Shown: piece after piece, positions 1 to 9,590 of the stretch | How positions within the stretch are numbered: position 1 is the stretch's first letter | Layout of the letters: each line of letters begins with the position of its first letter | NCBI RefSeq assembly: GCF_003838195.1 | Contig: NZ_RCBY01000041.1 | Location: 1-43,809, forward strand | Direction: 5' to 3' | From: Okeania hirsuta | Lineage (GTDB): Bacteria > Cyanobacteriota > Cyanobacteriia > Cyanobacteriales > Microcoleaceae | DNA: 43,809 bases | Notes under the pieces: model-generated | Told to the model about the DNA's origin: nothing | The model's input: the letters and a program-made list of their open reading frames with translations, nothing else | Databases searched by the model: none | Translations under genes and position numbers: made by a program

Positions 1-240
1 TAATAATTAATAATTAATAATTAATTATTACCTCTTCTTTTCAAGGAGAGGATTGACTAATAATGAAAATTTTTCTTTATTATCCCCTTAAAAGGGGAGG
101 CGCATACCCACAATTTTTCGGTAAGAGAGCGACAAAACTCTCCAAAGAATCAATTAAAACTACAGTATTGTTTTCTAGTAGGGGTGAAACTGTGATATTA
201 AGTTTACCCCTCAATTTTATCAATCAAAACAAACCAATAT
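1..240. repeat. AT-rich intergenic edge with heptamer repeat and palindrome
   Basis: Positions 1-30 are a tandem array of the 7-mer ATAATTA. A short palindrome of the form CCCCTTAAAAGGGG lies at about 86-99 and recurs near 20240 and 23091, with a related form near 1962. No convincing gene is visible: the small open frame starting at 63 covers the palindrome and has no recognisable domain. Confidence 0.6.
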
Positions 241-1446
241 TCAATTCACAGCAACCAACTTCATTGCCAAAATTTTATTAATAGTATCTTCAACAGCTTT
301 ATCTGGGGTTGAAGCGCCAGAAGTCACACCCACAACTACCTCACCTTCAGGTAACCAACCTTCAGATATTTTTACCTCACTTCCTAAAGGTTTATGTTCA
401 ATTCTATTCCCAGATAAAATTCTGTTAGCACCATCAATATGATAGGAAGGAATGCCATTTTCTATTGCCATTTCCTGTAAATGAGTCGTATTAGAAGAAT
501 TAAAGCCTCCTATTACTACCATTAAATCTAACTTTTCATCAAATAAACCTGCCATTGCATCTTGTCTTTCTTGAGTCGCATCGCAGATAGTATTAAAATT
601 TTGATAATGCTCATTTAATTTATCTGGTCCGTACTTTTTCATCATTGTTCGTTCTAGCAACTTTCCTATTTGCTCAGTTTCACTTTTCAGCATAGTAGTC
701 TGATTAGCAATACCAATTTGTTCTAAATCTAAATCTGGATCGAAACCTTCAGAATAAGCATTTTTAAACTTATCTATAAATTCATCACGGTTGCCACCAT
801 TAAGAATATAATTACAGATATATTCTGCCTGCGATTTATTCAGAACTATCAAATATTTATCAGCAAAAGAGCTAGTAGCTATAGTTTCTGCATGACTATA
901 TTTACCGTGAATAATAGAAGTAAATTTTTTCTTTTTGTGTTTTTCAACACTGTTCCAAACTTTAGAAACCCAAGGGCAAGTAGTATCAACAATTTGACAA
1001 TTTTTCTCCTTTAATATTTGCATTTCCTGAATACTTGCACCAAAAGCAGGTAATATTACAACATCATTATCTCCAACTACAGAAAAATCTTTTTTACCAT
1101 CAATTACAGGGATAAATTTAACTTTCATATCCCTCATATCTTGATTAACAGAAGGATTATGAATTAGTTCATAAGTAATCCAAATTTGTTGGTTAGGAAA
1201 ATGTTGACGAGTTTCATAAGCTATTGCTACTGACCTTTCAACACCCCAACAAAAACCAAAAGCTTTTGCGAGTTTGATAGTAACATCCCCTTTTTGTAGG
1301 GTATAATCATTATCTCTAATTTGTTGGATTAAGTTACTTTGATAAACAGACTGCATAACTGTGGCAACTTCTTCCCCATGACCAAACCCTTTGCGGTTAT
1401 AATTCTCAGATTTTTTTAGTGCTCTGGTAAAAGCTTTTGTATCCAT
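241..1446 (-). CDS. ispH: 4-hydroxy-3-methylbut-2-enyl diphosphate reductase (IspH)
   Basis: Last enzyme of the MEP isoprenoid pathway: an iron-sulfur reductase that turns HMBPP into IPP and DMAPP for carotenoids, phytol and quinones. With the ATG at 1446 the protein has 401 residues and begins MDTKAF, the usual cyanobacterial start; an upstream in-frame ATG at 1521 would add 25 atypical residues and is rejected. The three cluster-ligand cysteines are in place: C66 (GFCWGVERS), C157 (DTTCPWVSK) and C288 ([11 protein letters not shown]). The ~400-residue length with insertions is typical of the cyanobacterial/plant form. It stands alone, convergent with the AT-rich window edge, and ends in TGA. 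In cyanobacteria ferredoxin is the expected electron donor (family knowledge). Confidence 0.95.
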   Translation of the reverse strand: MDTKAFTRALKKSENYNRKGFGHGEEVATVMQSVYQSNLIQQIRDNDYTLQKGDVTIKLAKAFGFCWGVERSVAIAYETRQHFPNQQIWITYELIHNPSVNQDMRDMKVKFIPVIDGKKDFSVVGDNDVVILPAFGASIQEMQILKEKNCQIVDTTCPWVSKVWNSVEKHKKKKFTSIIHGKYSHAETIATSSFADKYLIVLNKSQAEYICNYILNGGNRDEFIDKFKNAYSEGFDPDLDLEQIGIANQTTMLKSETEQIGKLLERTMMKKYGPDKLNEHYQNFNTICDATQERQDAMAGLFDEKLDLMVVIGGFNSSNTTHLQEMAIENGIPSYHIDGANRILSGNRIEHKPLGSEVKISEGWLPEGEVVVGVTSGASTPDKAVEDTINKILAMKLVAVN

Positions 1447-2447
1447 GATTATTTTCAACCCTTGATAAATCTCTTTTATCTTATAGCAATTAGTACTTAT
1501 AGCGTTACGGGTAGGGAGCAAGAACTAGGAAAGAGGAAGCAGGAATGATAGAGAAAAAAATGTTTTGATCTCTAATTAAGCAGACATGGTATAAATTACA
1601 CATAAACTGGTAAGTCGATGGGCAGAAATAAATATAATATGTTCCTAGTTTAGGAGATTTTATAACTACCTAATACCTGAAATAAAATTGGTATGATTTT
1701 CTGAATATTCCACATTCCACATATGAGTATAATCAAGTATTACAAAAACTGGTGAACCGCTAATTATTTCTATCAAATTCAAAAAAAATAGTTACCGAAA
1801 AATTCAGTTTAAAGCTTCCCCATTTTAGGGGGTAATTTGTGTTTTGATATAAAAAGTGGAAAGTTATTCAAGCACTTTGAGAACTAAAATTATGGAGTTT
1901 TGCATAAAAAGGCTTATGTTATAGAAAAACTCTTTACCTAAAATTTATGGCCTAAAATCTCCCCTTTTAAGGGTATAAAAAGCGGTCGATATTCGGAGCT
2001 TCCTGTAGGGTGGGATGGCTAGGAAACCTGCTCTTGCAGAGCCACTCCGCTAACGCCATATCCAATCGACCAAGAGAAAGAATATTTCAGATTTCAAGCC
2101 TCTTATTTCAGCTAGATTTACTGATAACTGATAACTGATAACTGAAATTACTTATACCAACTCTCAAAAGTAATGCTTTACTTAAGTAAAACTTCAGTTA
2201 TTAAATAATTAATACAGACAAAATCCATTTTTGCTAATTAGCAGCTCAGTTAATATTAATTATTTTTATGTTTACTCTGTAGGAACGTTGCATGCAACGT
2301 CCCTACTCCCCCACTCAATAAAATGTAGAAAAGTTTTTGAGAAATGGTATTACATAGAATCCGGTTATACAGTATATGTTTATAATTCTATCCACACTTC
2401 AATATTAAATCTCCCCCTAACCCCATATTCCCATCCTGGGAGGGGTT
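1447..2447. other. Long intergenic region without a supported gene
   Basis: About 1 kb of AT-rich DNA. It holds a GATAACT heptamer array (2121-2145), a copy of the TTTTAAGGG-type palindrome near 1962, and a segment at about 2000-2055 with GC-richer repeat-like sequence. No reading frame has recognisable coding character; the open frame at 2231-2536 crosses two repeats and is not accepted. Confidence 0.55.
2279..2306. repeat. Palindromic repeat, GTTGCATGCAAC core
   Basis: A near-perfect palindrome: GTAGG, then ACGTTGCATGCAACGT, then CCTAC. Related palindromes with a different but still self-complementary core (GTTCCATGGAAC) occur at 21284-21312 and, slightly degenerate, at 38673-38699. The core changes on both arms together, which suggests that the hairpin is maintained or the repeat is copied as a folded unit. 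Confidence 0.7.
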
Positions 2448-2762
<315 letters not shown>

Positions 2763-2823
2763 AGGGGTTGGTCCCCATATCCCCACCCCCAAATATATGA
2801 TAAGTATTCAACCGGATTTGATA

Positions 2824-3687
2824 TTACTGGGGTTCTTCTAATCTCATTTTGCTATACATTTGGATCGCCGTACTCCAAATTTGATAACCATTATCATTTA
2901 GATGCAGACCATCGGTACTAAGATCCCCTCGGAGAAAACCTTGAGAGTCTGTAAATAGTGGGTGAAGATTTAAAAAAAATGCTCCTTCATCATCAGCTAA
3001 CGCTTTTAGGCTACGATTTATTCTTCTGATGCGACTATTAGGTAGTTGTAAAAGATAATCGCGACCTTCCCAGATAGCCGCCTCTCCACTATGGGGTAAA
3101 ATAGATTGGATAACTATTTGACTCCCAGGATGAATGTATCGTAATTCGTTAATAATTCTTCTTTGATTTGCTAAAATCGCCCAATCGCTTTCTCCATGAA
3201 TTAAATCATTAATACCAATCATCACAAAAATTGTTTCTGGCCTCGTACTATCAAATAAATAAAGTCGCTTCAATAGGCCAGACGAAGTTTCTCCAGAAAT
3301 TCCTTGATTTAACCAGGTTCTATCTCTAGGGAGAAGTTGCGATGGAAACCAAAGACTCAAAGAATCTCCCACCATAACAGTTAGACGATCAGGACGATTT
3401 TTAGCTGCAGCGATCGCCTCTCGCTGTAACTGTTCTACCCATTGTGCATAAGTCCATTTATGGTTTCTGCCAATAGCCAGAAGCTCTTTCCTCGCTTCCC
3501 CAAATAGTGGACTTGGTCTATTAGTTCTAATCCTATCAGTAGCATAGTTGATTGTAGCATTTGCTTGAGGCTCTTCTGACAATTTGTAGTCATTCATAAC
3601 TAAAGTGGCCACTGTTAATAACAGTAGCCCGTTAGCAGCTAAAGAACACCAAGCCCAAGTTGGAACATTTTTAGATAAAGTAAACAC
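2824..3687 (-). CDS. Membrane-anchored SGNH/GDSL hydrolase
   Basis: A 287-residue esterase/lipase-type hydrolase of the SGNH superfamily. A hydrophobic segment at about residues 14-31 is probably a signal anchor, putting the catalytic domain outside the cytoplasm. The four SGNH blocks are visible: GDSL with nucleophile Ser109, a glycine in NQGISGE, Asn in IGINDL, and the DxxH pair Asp259/His262 in STDGLHLND. The acyl-ester substrate cannot be read from sequence. The gene runs in the same direction as amt, 77 bp downstream of it, so co-transcription is possible but unproven. Confidence 0.85.
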   Translation of the reverse strand: MFTLSKNVPTWAWCSLAANGLLLLTVATLVMNDYKLSEEPQANATINYATDRIRTNRPSPLFGEARKELLAIGRNHKWTYAQWVEQLQREAIAAAKNRPDRLTVMVGDSLSLWFPSQLLPRDRTWLNQGISGETSSGLLKRLYLFDSTRPETIFVMIGINDLIHGESDWAILANQRRIINELRYIHPGSQIVIQSILPHSGEAAIWEGRDYLLQLPNSRIRRINRSLKALADDEGAFFLNLHPLFTDSQGFLRGDLSTDGLHLNDNGYQIWSTAIQMYSKMRLEEPQ

Positions 3688-3764
3688 CGTAGCTGAATTA
3701 AATTAGTCTCCGATACTGAAGTAACTGATTTATGGCTATGGCTATTTTACCTAGAATTTTCCCA

Positions 3765-5222
3765 TTAGTGTTTTTGCACTATGCCAGTACCAAGGGCATC
3801 AGGTTCCTTCATAAACCCTGTATAAGCTTCCATACCATGTTCAGCAATATCCAAGCCTTCAAATTCTTGTTCTCCATGGACACGAATACCTGTAGTAGCT
3901 TTCAAAGCCAGCCAGAAGATAGTACTCATAATCACTGTAAACAATCCTACAGAGATAATACCTATGGCCTGAGTCAAAATATTAGCATCTTCAACGAAAA
4001 TACCAACAGCTAAAGTACCCCAGATTCCACAGACTAAGTGAACTGATGTGGCACCTACTGGGTCATCAACTTTCAACTGGTCAAACAAAGGTACAGAAAA
4101 CACAACAATGATGCCAGCAACAGCACCGATAATTACTGCCTCTAAATAAGATACGCCATTACAACCTGCTGTAATACCTACCAGTCCAGCTAAAACGCCG
4201 TTAATAATCATTGAAAGGTCTGGCTTACCATCTTTCAACCAAGATGTAATAGTTGCGGTAGCTCCCCCTGCTGCTGCTGCTAAATTTGTAGTTACGGCGA
4301 TATAGGCCACATTTTCGTTTGCTGCTAGTTCTGAACCAGGGTTAAAGCCAAACCAGCCGATCCACAGAATTAAACAGCCCAAGGTAGCAAAACCCATATT
4401 ATGACCAGGAATAGCTCTCGGTTGGTCATCCTCATCATATTTGCCCATTCTTGGCCCTAAAATATATGCTCCGACCAGTGCTGCCCAACCACCCACTGAG
4501 TGGACTGCTGTTGAACCGGCAAAATCACCGAAGCCCATTTCAGCTAGCCAACCACCACCCCAGATCCAATGTCCGGTAATGGGGTATGAAATACCTGTGA
4601 TTAACAAGCTAAAGAATAAAAAGGCACTAAATTCAATCCTTTCAGCTACAGCGCCAGAAACAATGGTGGCTGCCGTAGCGGCAAAAGCTGCTTGGAATAG
4701 AAAAAATACAGGCAATGGTAAACCAGAAGGAAATGGGTCTAGTCCGTAGCTAGTAGCTTCCCCAGTTAGGAAAAAACCACCCCCACCAATGAAGGGATGG
4801 TCCCCAGCAAACATTATGGAAAATCCTATAGACCAATAAACTAATGTAGCTAAGGCAAATACAATTAGGTTTTTTGCTAAAATATTAACTGCATTTTTAT
4901 GACGACAAAAACCTGTTTCTAACATTCCGAAACCAGCATTCATAAAAATCACAAATATTGAAGCTACCAAAATCCATATTGAGTCTAATACCCCTTTGAC
5001 ATACTCTGGGGTTAATTCTTGGTCTTGAGCTGTGGCAGCTCCTGCCCATAACGCAATAATTATGAATACTAGGGGTATGCAGGCTAATGTCGCAGGGGAA
5101 AACCATCTTGTCCGATCTAACCTGTTTATCAGTGCTGTCGGTTCTAAGAAACTGCTATATCTTGCTGATAATAACTGTTTCTTTTTTGTTCTATTGTTCT
5201 TGAACTTTACTTTAGATTTCAT
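3765..5222 (-). CDS. amt: Ammonium transporter, Amt family
   Basis: Inner-membrane channel for NH4+/NH3 uptake, 485 residues. A basic N-terminal stretch is followed by a hydrophobic segment (about 49-65) ending in AGAATAQ that looks like a signal peptide, as in other Amt proteins; then about eleven membrane helices. The twin pore histidines are seen in AVHSVGGW and [10 protein letters not shown], and the gate phenylalanine in [10 protein letters not shown]. Amt trimers are usually blocked by P-II family proteins; a glnB gene lies about 7 kb away. An NtcA-type box sits about 63 bp upstream of the ATG, fitting nitrogen-starvation activation. The basic stretch before the signal is longer than usual, so the true start may be a little downstream. 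Confidence 0.93.
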   Translation of the reverse strand: MKSKVKFKNNRTKKKQLLSARYSSFLEPTALINRLDRTRWFSPATLACIPLVFIIIALWAGAATAQDQELTPEYVKGVLDSIWILVASIFVIFMNAGFGMLETGFCRHKNAVNILAKNLIVFALATLVYWSIGFSIMFAGDHPFIGGGGFFLTGEATSYGLDPFPSGLPLPVFFLFQAAFAATAATIVSGAVAERIEFSAFLFFSLLITGISYPITGHWIWGGGWLAEMGFGDFAGSTAVHSVGGWAALVGAYILGPRMGKYDEDDQPRAIPGHNMGFATLGCLILWIGWFGFNPGSELAANENVAYIAVTTNLAAAAGGATATITSWLKDGKPDLSMIINGVLAGLVGITAGCNGVSYLEAVIIGAVAGIIVVFSVPLFDQLKVDDPVGATSVHLVCGIWGTLAVGIFVEDANILTQAIGIISVGLFTVIMSTIFWLALKATTGIRVHGEQEFEGLDIAEHGMEAYTGFMKEPDALGTGIVQKH

Positions 5223-5284
5223 TGTGAGAACTAATTAATAGTTTACAAGTGAAAATAGCGCATCAATTCTTGTATAGATTTTCT

Positions 5285-5298
5285 GTATCTCTTGCTAC
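5285..5298 (-). promoter_or_regulatory. Candidate NtcA box upstream of amt
   Basis: Read toward amt, the site is GTAGCAAGAGATAC, a perfect GTA-N8-TAC match to the NtcA consensus. A possible -10 element TATTTT (TA-N3-T form) lies at 5252-5257. The spacing between the two is 27 bp, longer than the usual ~22. NtcA activation of amt genes under nitrogen limitation is established in cyanobacteria; action at this site is inference. Confidence 0.6.
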
Positions 5299-5407
5299 TT
5301 TTATTTGATTTAGTAGCAATAGCTGTTTGAGTCTTTTCACAAAAGTCTCTGCCTGTAACAATACCAATTATTTGTCAGATTTTTGCTCTCAAATGTTTGC
5401 AATTTAA

Positions 5408-5941
5408 TTAAATTTGTGTTAAATATTCCTGGTACCCCATTTCCTCTAATTTAGTTTGTTTGTCCATTACTGATTCAGCTAGGGTCTGACGATATTTTTG
5501 GACTCGTTCTAATAATTCTGGTTGGTGGGATGCTAATATTTGAATTGCTAATAAACCAGCATTTTTAGCATTGCCGATCGCTACTGTGGCTACTGGTATT
5601 CCTCTTGGCATTTGTACTATAGAGTATAGGGAGTCTATACCTTGTAATGTTCTGGTTTGTACAGGGACACCAATTACCGGTAGTGGCGTTAAAGATGCGA
5701 CCATCCCTGGTAAATGTGCTGCACCACCCGCTCCGGCAATTATGACTTTTAATCCTCTTTGATGGGCAGTTTGGGCATATTCAAACATTCTCTGGGGCGT
5801 GCGGTGGGCAGAGACAATGGCGACTTCTGAGGGGACTTCAAATTCTTCACAGATAGCGATCGCTTCTTTCATTGTGGGCAAGTCTGAGTCACTGCCCATA
5901 ATAATTCCGATGATTGGGTTCATATTTATAGGAGTTTTCAT
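5408..5941 (-). CDS. purE: N5-carboxyaminoimidazole ribonucleotide mutase (PurE)
   Basis: Purine biosynthesis enzyme that converts N5-CAIR to CAIR. The 177-residue protein shows the class I PurE signatures: GSDSD at residues 16-20, SAHRTP with His46, and the glycine-rich [12 protein letters not shown] followed by [10 protein letters not shown]. Start choice is open: the ATG at 5941 gives six residues (MKTPIN) before a second ATG at 5923, and the second gives the more usual N-terminus (MNPIIG). Neither has a clear Shine-Dalgarno sequence. It is transcribed toward amt with a 185-bp gap that contains the amt control region, so it is probably a separate unit. Confidence 0.94.
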   Translation of the reverse strand: MKTPINMNPIIGIIMGSDSDLPTMKEAIAICEEFEVPSEVAIVSAHRTPQRMFEYAQTAHQRGLKVIIAGAGGAAHLPGMVASLTPLPVIGVPVQTRTLQGIDSLYSIVQMPRGIPVATVAIGNAKNAGLLAIQILASHQPELLERVQKYRQTLAESVMDKQTKLEEMGYQEYLTQI

Positions 5942-6041
5942 TAAAAATACAGAGATTTTAGCTTAAAGGCAGAAGGCAGAGGGCAGAGGGCAAAAGTTTT
6001 GTAGTCTACCTTTGTGAAAAGAAAATTTTTATAATATCATC

Positions 6042-6130
6042 AGGACTTACGCAAAGGCACTATGTATAGAGTATGATAACTATTGTCCAATAGTTGTGAG
6101 CGCTATATATAGCATATCTGCGTAAGTCCT
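6042..6130. repeat. 89-bp MITE-like element with AGGACTTACGCA ends
   Basis: AGGACTTACGCA (6042-6053) is repeated perfectly inverted as TGCGTAAGTCCT (6119-6130). The same 12-mer is the outer end of the much larger inverted-repeat element at 39909-40566. There is no coding capacity; it lies between purE and the interrupted PEP-CTERM gene. Confidence 0.75.
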
Positions 6131-6250
6131 AATCATGTCCGGATAATTAGCGATCAAAAAACTTTCTCCTTTTCCTCCTCTTCTTTCTTTCCTCCTGACT
6201 CCTGACTCCTAACTCCTAACTCCTGACTCCTGACTCCTGACTCTTTCATC
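6131..6250. repeat. Heptamer array within a partial MITE-like element
   Basis: Begins with TCATGTCCGGATAATTAG, the end sequence shared with the element at 43449-43623. It continues into an array of the 7-mer CTCCTGA/CTCCTAA (6192-6244). The second inverted end is not recognisable. It ends about 25 bp before the downstream end of the interrupted PEP-CTERM gene. Confidence 0.55.
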
Positions 6251-6274
6251 GTTATTCCCAGAAACCAGATTTTT

Positions 6275-6988
6275 TTAATCATGTTTAGAGGCTTTTCCTA
6301 ATCCTAAACTACTTAATATAAATAACCCGAATAATATCGACGGTTCAGGAACTGCTTCAATGCGATTAAAGGTTATAGGTGTGCCAAATAACAGATTACC
6401 ATTACCATCAAAAATACTATCTAAAGAGTCAATACTATTAGGCTGAATAACAATATCAGAAACAACTGTACCTCCAGGAAAAGTCGTTGAACAACCTTCA
6501 GGGTCGTTAGTCCCTACATAGGTATTAGAAACAAAAGAAAGGTTGACTTCACAGTTAAAATCATCTAAATTTGTAGCATTAATAAACTATTCATATTCAG
6601 GGCGATCGCATAAACCAAATAAAGAAGTTTCGTTGAGGAAACGATTAATACTAATAGTAACTTGAGAGTCATTATTACTAAAAAAAGAATACAAGCGCAC
6701 CCGAAAAGGAAATCCTCCTGTTGTTTGTTCTAAATAAACAGTTTCTGTATTTTCCATCAGGTCACTGCCAATAAGTTTAACCGGACAATTTGACATTGTA
6801 ATCTGAGGAATCATAGGATTATCAGCAACCTGTTTAGTATTATCAAATAAGCCAGTGAACCATTGTGATACCTGCTCCACTTGAAATAAAATGGGAGGCA
6901 TCATAGTTGCAGCATGACTTTTTTGAGCAAATGTCACACTTAAAAGTAGAGTGCTTAGAGTACAAAATTTAAGTTGATTTATCTGCAT
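6275..6988 (-). pseudogene. Exported CpcT/CpeT-like protein with PEP-CTERM tail, split by in-frame TAG
   Basis: The first 133 codons (6988 to 6590) encode a signal peptide (TLSTLLLSVTFAQKSHA) and the start of a CpcT/CpeT-like domain (VYLEQ, PFRVRLYSF, LCDRPE). A TAG at 6587-6589 follows. The same frame then stays open for 103 codons to a TAA at 6275. That second part continues the domain (NCEV, GCSTTFPGG, SLDSIFDGNG, PITFNRI) and ends in a PEP-CTERM sorting signal: VPEPS, a hydrophobic stretch, then lysines and histidine. CpcT/CpeT proteins attach bilins to phycobiliprotein beta subunits and are cytoplasmic, so an exported sorted version must do something else. The likeliest reading is one recent nonsense mutation; sequencing error or read-through are alternatives. 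The family call was made by eye. Confidence 0.75.
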
Positions 6989-7089
6989 TTTTCTACACTT
7001 CTTTTCATCAAAAATATCTTATTAAATTGCCACCTAGTTTAACACAGATTCTAATATTTTCCTAACTCTAATTTTTCTTGAAATTTTAA

Positions 7090-7224
7090 CTTAAGTAGGT
7101 GAGCATAAATAAACGTAATATTAAAGGGCGGGTTTTTAGAACTCGACCGTACTGAAGTCAAAGCTTTTGGTTAAACCCGCCCCTAAACTTTTTTGAACAT
7201 TTAATTTAGAACTACCTACTTAAG
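7090..7224. repeat. 135-bp nested inverted-repeat element touching the nagA start
   Basis: Outer arms CTTAAGTAGGT (7090-7100) and ACCTACTTAAG (7214-7224) are perfect inverted copies. Inside, GGGCGGGTTT (7126-7135) pairs with AAACCCGCCC (7173-7182). The element ends three bases before the GTG of nagA, so it must supply the 5' leader of that gene or replace an older one. Confidence 0.75.
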
Positions 7225-7227
7225 CTC

Positions 7228-8400
7228 GTGAATTTAACTACTAGAATTATTAACGCTAAAGTCCCTGGTGATCAAAATCTACAGCAGATTTTAATCGACT
7301 CTACTGGCAATATTAAACAAATTATCCCTCAAACAGAAGAACTTTTACATACCTCATCTGCCACTATTGATGTTCAACAAGATTGGGTTTCTCTCGGTGG
7401 GTTTGATTTACAAATTAATGGTGCTTTAGGTTTAGCTTTTCCGGAAGTAGATGCAAATTCTACTACTAAAATACAGGAGATTTGTCAGTATTTATGGCAA
7501 CAAGGAATAGATGCTTTTTTGCCCACTATTGTCACAACTTCTATAGATAATATTCAGCGATCGCTCCAAATCTTCCACAATTTGGCCTCACAACCTCAAG
7601 ACCCAGAAATGGCAAAAATTTGGGGTGTTCATTTAGAAGGTCCTTTTCTCAATCCAGAAAAGCGAGGCGCTCATCCATTAGAATATTTACTACCATTAAC
7701 GCTCAAAAATGTCAAAGAAGTTTTGGGAGAGTATGCTGAGATAGTTAAAATCATTACTTTAGCTCCAGAATTAGACTCCACAGAAACAGTTATTCCCTAT
7801 TTAAAAAATCTAGGAATTACAGTTAGTTTAGGGCATTCTCAAGCCACAGCAAATGAAGCAGAAAAAGCTTTTAAACTTGGAGCTTCAATGGTGACTCATG
7901 CTTTTAATGCGATGCCGAGTTTACATCATCGAAAACCAGGTTTATTAGGGGCAGCAATTACAAATTCGGATGTTATGTGTGGTTTAATTGCTGATGGTCA
8001 GCACGTCTGTTCAACAATGATAGAAATTTTGTTGAAAGCGAGTCAATATCAACAGGGAATATTTTTGGTTAGTGATGCTTTATCACCCTTGGGATTACCT
8101 GATGGAATTTATCCTTGGGATACTAGAGAAATAGAAGTTAAAAATGGTACGGCAAGATTAAAAGATGGAACTTTATCAGGAACAACTTTACCTTTATTAG
8201 TTGGGGTTAATAATTTGGTGAAGTGGGGAATTTGTGATATTGAGACGGGAATTTATTTGGCGACTATTGCACCCCGGAAGGCGTTAGGAATAGATAGTGA
8301 AATTATTGGTAAGTCTGGGAAAAATTTATTGAGATGGAGGGTAACGAAGTCAGAAGTCAGAAGTCAGAAGTCAGAAGTTATTTTTGTAACGAGGATTTGA
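7228..8400 (+). CDS. nagA: N-acetylglucosamine-6-phosphate deacetylase
   Basis: Amidohydrolase-fold enzyme that removes acetate from GlcNAc-6-P in amino-sugar or cell-wall recycling. Seen: the metal-binding HLEGPF, GHSQAT and VTHAFNAMPSLHHRKPG motifs, the DALSPLGLPDG loop and GTLSGTTLPL near the C-terminus. At 390 residues the length is normal. The start is a GTG at 7228 with no clear ribosome-binding site; an inverted-repeat element ends three bases upstream. The last ~20 residues (after LLRWRV) are not conserved family sequence: they are a GAAGTCA heptamer array read as the unit KSEVRSQ, plus flanking DNA that recurs in the non-coding region at 14031-14083. The native stop was therefore probably overwritten by a repeat. 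Confidence 0.92.
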   Translation: MNLTTRIINAKVPGDQNLQQILIDSTGNIKQIIPQTEELLHTSSATIDVQQDWVSLGGFDLQINGALGLAFPEVDANSTTKIQEICQYLWQQGIDAFLPTIVTTSIDNIQRSLQIFHNLASQPQDPEMAKIWGVHLEGPFLNPEKRGAHPLEYLLPLTLKNVKEVLGEYAEIVKIITLAPELDSTETVIPYLKNLGITVSLGHSQATANEAEKAFKLGASMVTHAFNAMPSLHHRKPGLLGAAITNSDVMCGLIADGQHVCSTMIEILLKASQYQQGIFLVSDALSPLGLPDGIYPWDTREIEVKNGTARLKDGTLSGTTLPLLVGVNNLVKWGICDIETGIYLATIAPRKALGIDSEIIGKSGKNLLRWRVTKSEVRSQKSEVIFVTRI

Positions 8401-8488
8401 GTTGGCAGAGAATATTTAGAGTTTGCTGAAAAAAGCAAAATGTGGGAAGTGTGGGGAGGGTGGGAAGACCGAGAAAGTAGTCGGAAGA

Positions 8489-9298
8489 ATTGTTCGGGAG
8501 ATTTTTCTGTTCCGGAATACTTTTGGAACGGGATGCTACCCAAGGGCAAACCACAGTGCCTCAAAAAAAAATCTGCTGAAAAATTTGGCAAGACAGATAA
8601 AGTCGGAATAATTGTTCGGGAGATTTTTCTGTTCCGGAATACTTTTGGAACGAGATGCTACCCAAAGGCAAACCACAGTGCCTCAAAAAAAATCTGCTGA
8701 AAAATTTGGCAAGACAGATAAAGTCGGAATAATTGTTCGGGAGATTTTTCTGTTCCGGAATACTTTTGGAACGAGATGCTACCCAAAGGCAAACCACAGT
8801 GCCTCAAAAAAAATCTGCTGAAAAATTTGGCAAGACAGATAAAGTCGGAATAATTGTTCGGGAGATTTTTTTGTTCCGCAATACTTTTAGAACCAGATGC
8901 CAACCAAAGACAAACCATAGTCCCTCAAAAAAAATCTGCTGAAAAATTTGGCAAGACAGATAAAGCCGGAATAATTGTTCGGGAAATTTTTCTGTTCCGA
9001 AATACTTTTTAAAACTCAGACAAAGCAATATTTTCCCTCTTCCCTCTTCCCTCTTCCCTATTTCTTCCTGAAGTAATCGGAAGAATTGTTCGGGAAATTT
9101 TTTTGTTCCGCAATACTTTTGGAACGAGATGCCAACCAAAGGCAAACCATAGTCCCTCAAAAAAAATCTGCTGAAAAATTTGGCAAGACAGATAAAGTCG
9201 GAATAATTGTTCGGGAGATTTTTCTATTCCGGAATACTTTTAGAACCAGATGCCACCCAAAGGCAAACCAGAGCATCTCAAAAAAAATCTGCTGAAAG
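8489..9298. repeat. Array of seven ~121-bp tandem repeats
   Basis: The marker ATTGTTCGGGA/AATTTTT starts at 8489, 8611, 8732, 8853, 8974, 9085 and 9206, giving spacings of 122, 121, 121, 121, 111 and 121. Each unit holds the palindrome TTCCGGAA, a possible hairpin GTTCC/GGAAC around an 11-base loop, a second one AGGCA/TGCCT around 8 bases, and an A-run. Copies 2 to 4 are nearly identical; copy 5 is cut short and followed by a CTTCCCT heptamer array (9033-9059). Since 121 is not a multiple of 3 and open frames occur on both strands, the small ORFs here are by-products. There are no short spacers, so this is not CRISPR. Confidence 0.9.
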
Positions 9299-9590
9299 CT
9301 ATCTGTAGTAGACTGACACAGCTAAAACTGTGCAATAGATTTGTGTCTTTATCTCCCCTACTCCCCTACTCCCCCACTCCCCCACTTCCCCACTCCCTAA
9401 TGCACCATTTAAGGTGTGTCAGTCCAGTAGGGGGCGCAATTCGGAGCTTTGCCTTAGCAAATGCCATTCGCCCCTACTAGATATGGCGCTTGGTGCGTAA
9501 GCCTTGTTAGACAAAGCAATATTTTTCTTCTTCCCTCTTCCCTCTTCCCTCTTCCCTCTTCCTTCTTCCTTCTTCCCTCTTCCTTCTCAA
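9299..9590. other. Intergenic: pyrimidine-rich arrays and palindrome
   Basis: Contains a C-rich block of CCCCTACT/CCCCCACT units at about 9355-9398, an imperfect palindrome at 9426-9478 (AGTAGGGG arms with GGCGAATGGCATT-like centre, also seen inside 39909-40566), and a CTTCCCT heptamer array at about 9525-9586. No gene is visible. This lies at the 3' end of ilvB. Confidence 0.6.

Noticed and set aside
8423-9295. Overlapping small ORFs (60-120 codons) on both strands of the repeat array
   Set aside because: They repeat because the DNA repeats; the 121-bp period shifts frame each time and the translations have no domain or consistent start signals.
8489-9298. CRISPR array
   Set aside because: Units are ~121 bp and nearly identical throughout, with no short repeat alternating with unique spacers and no cas genes.
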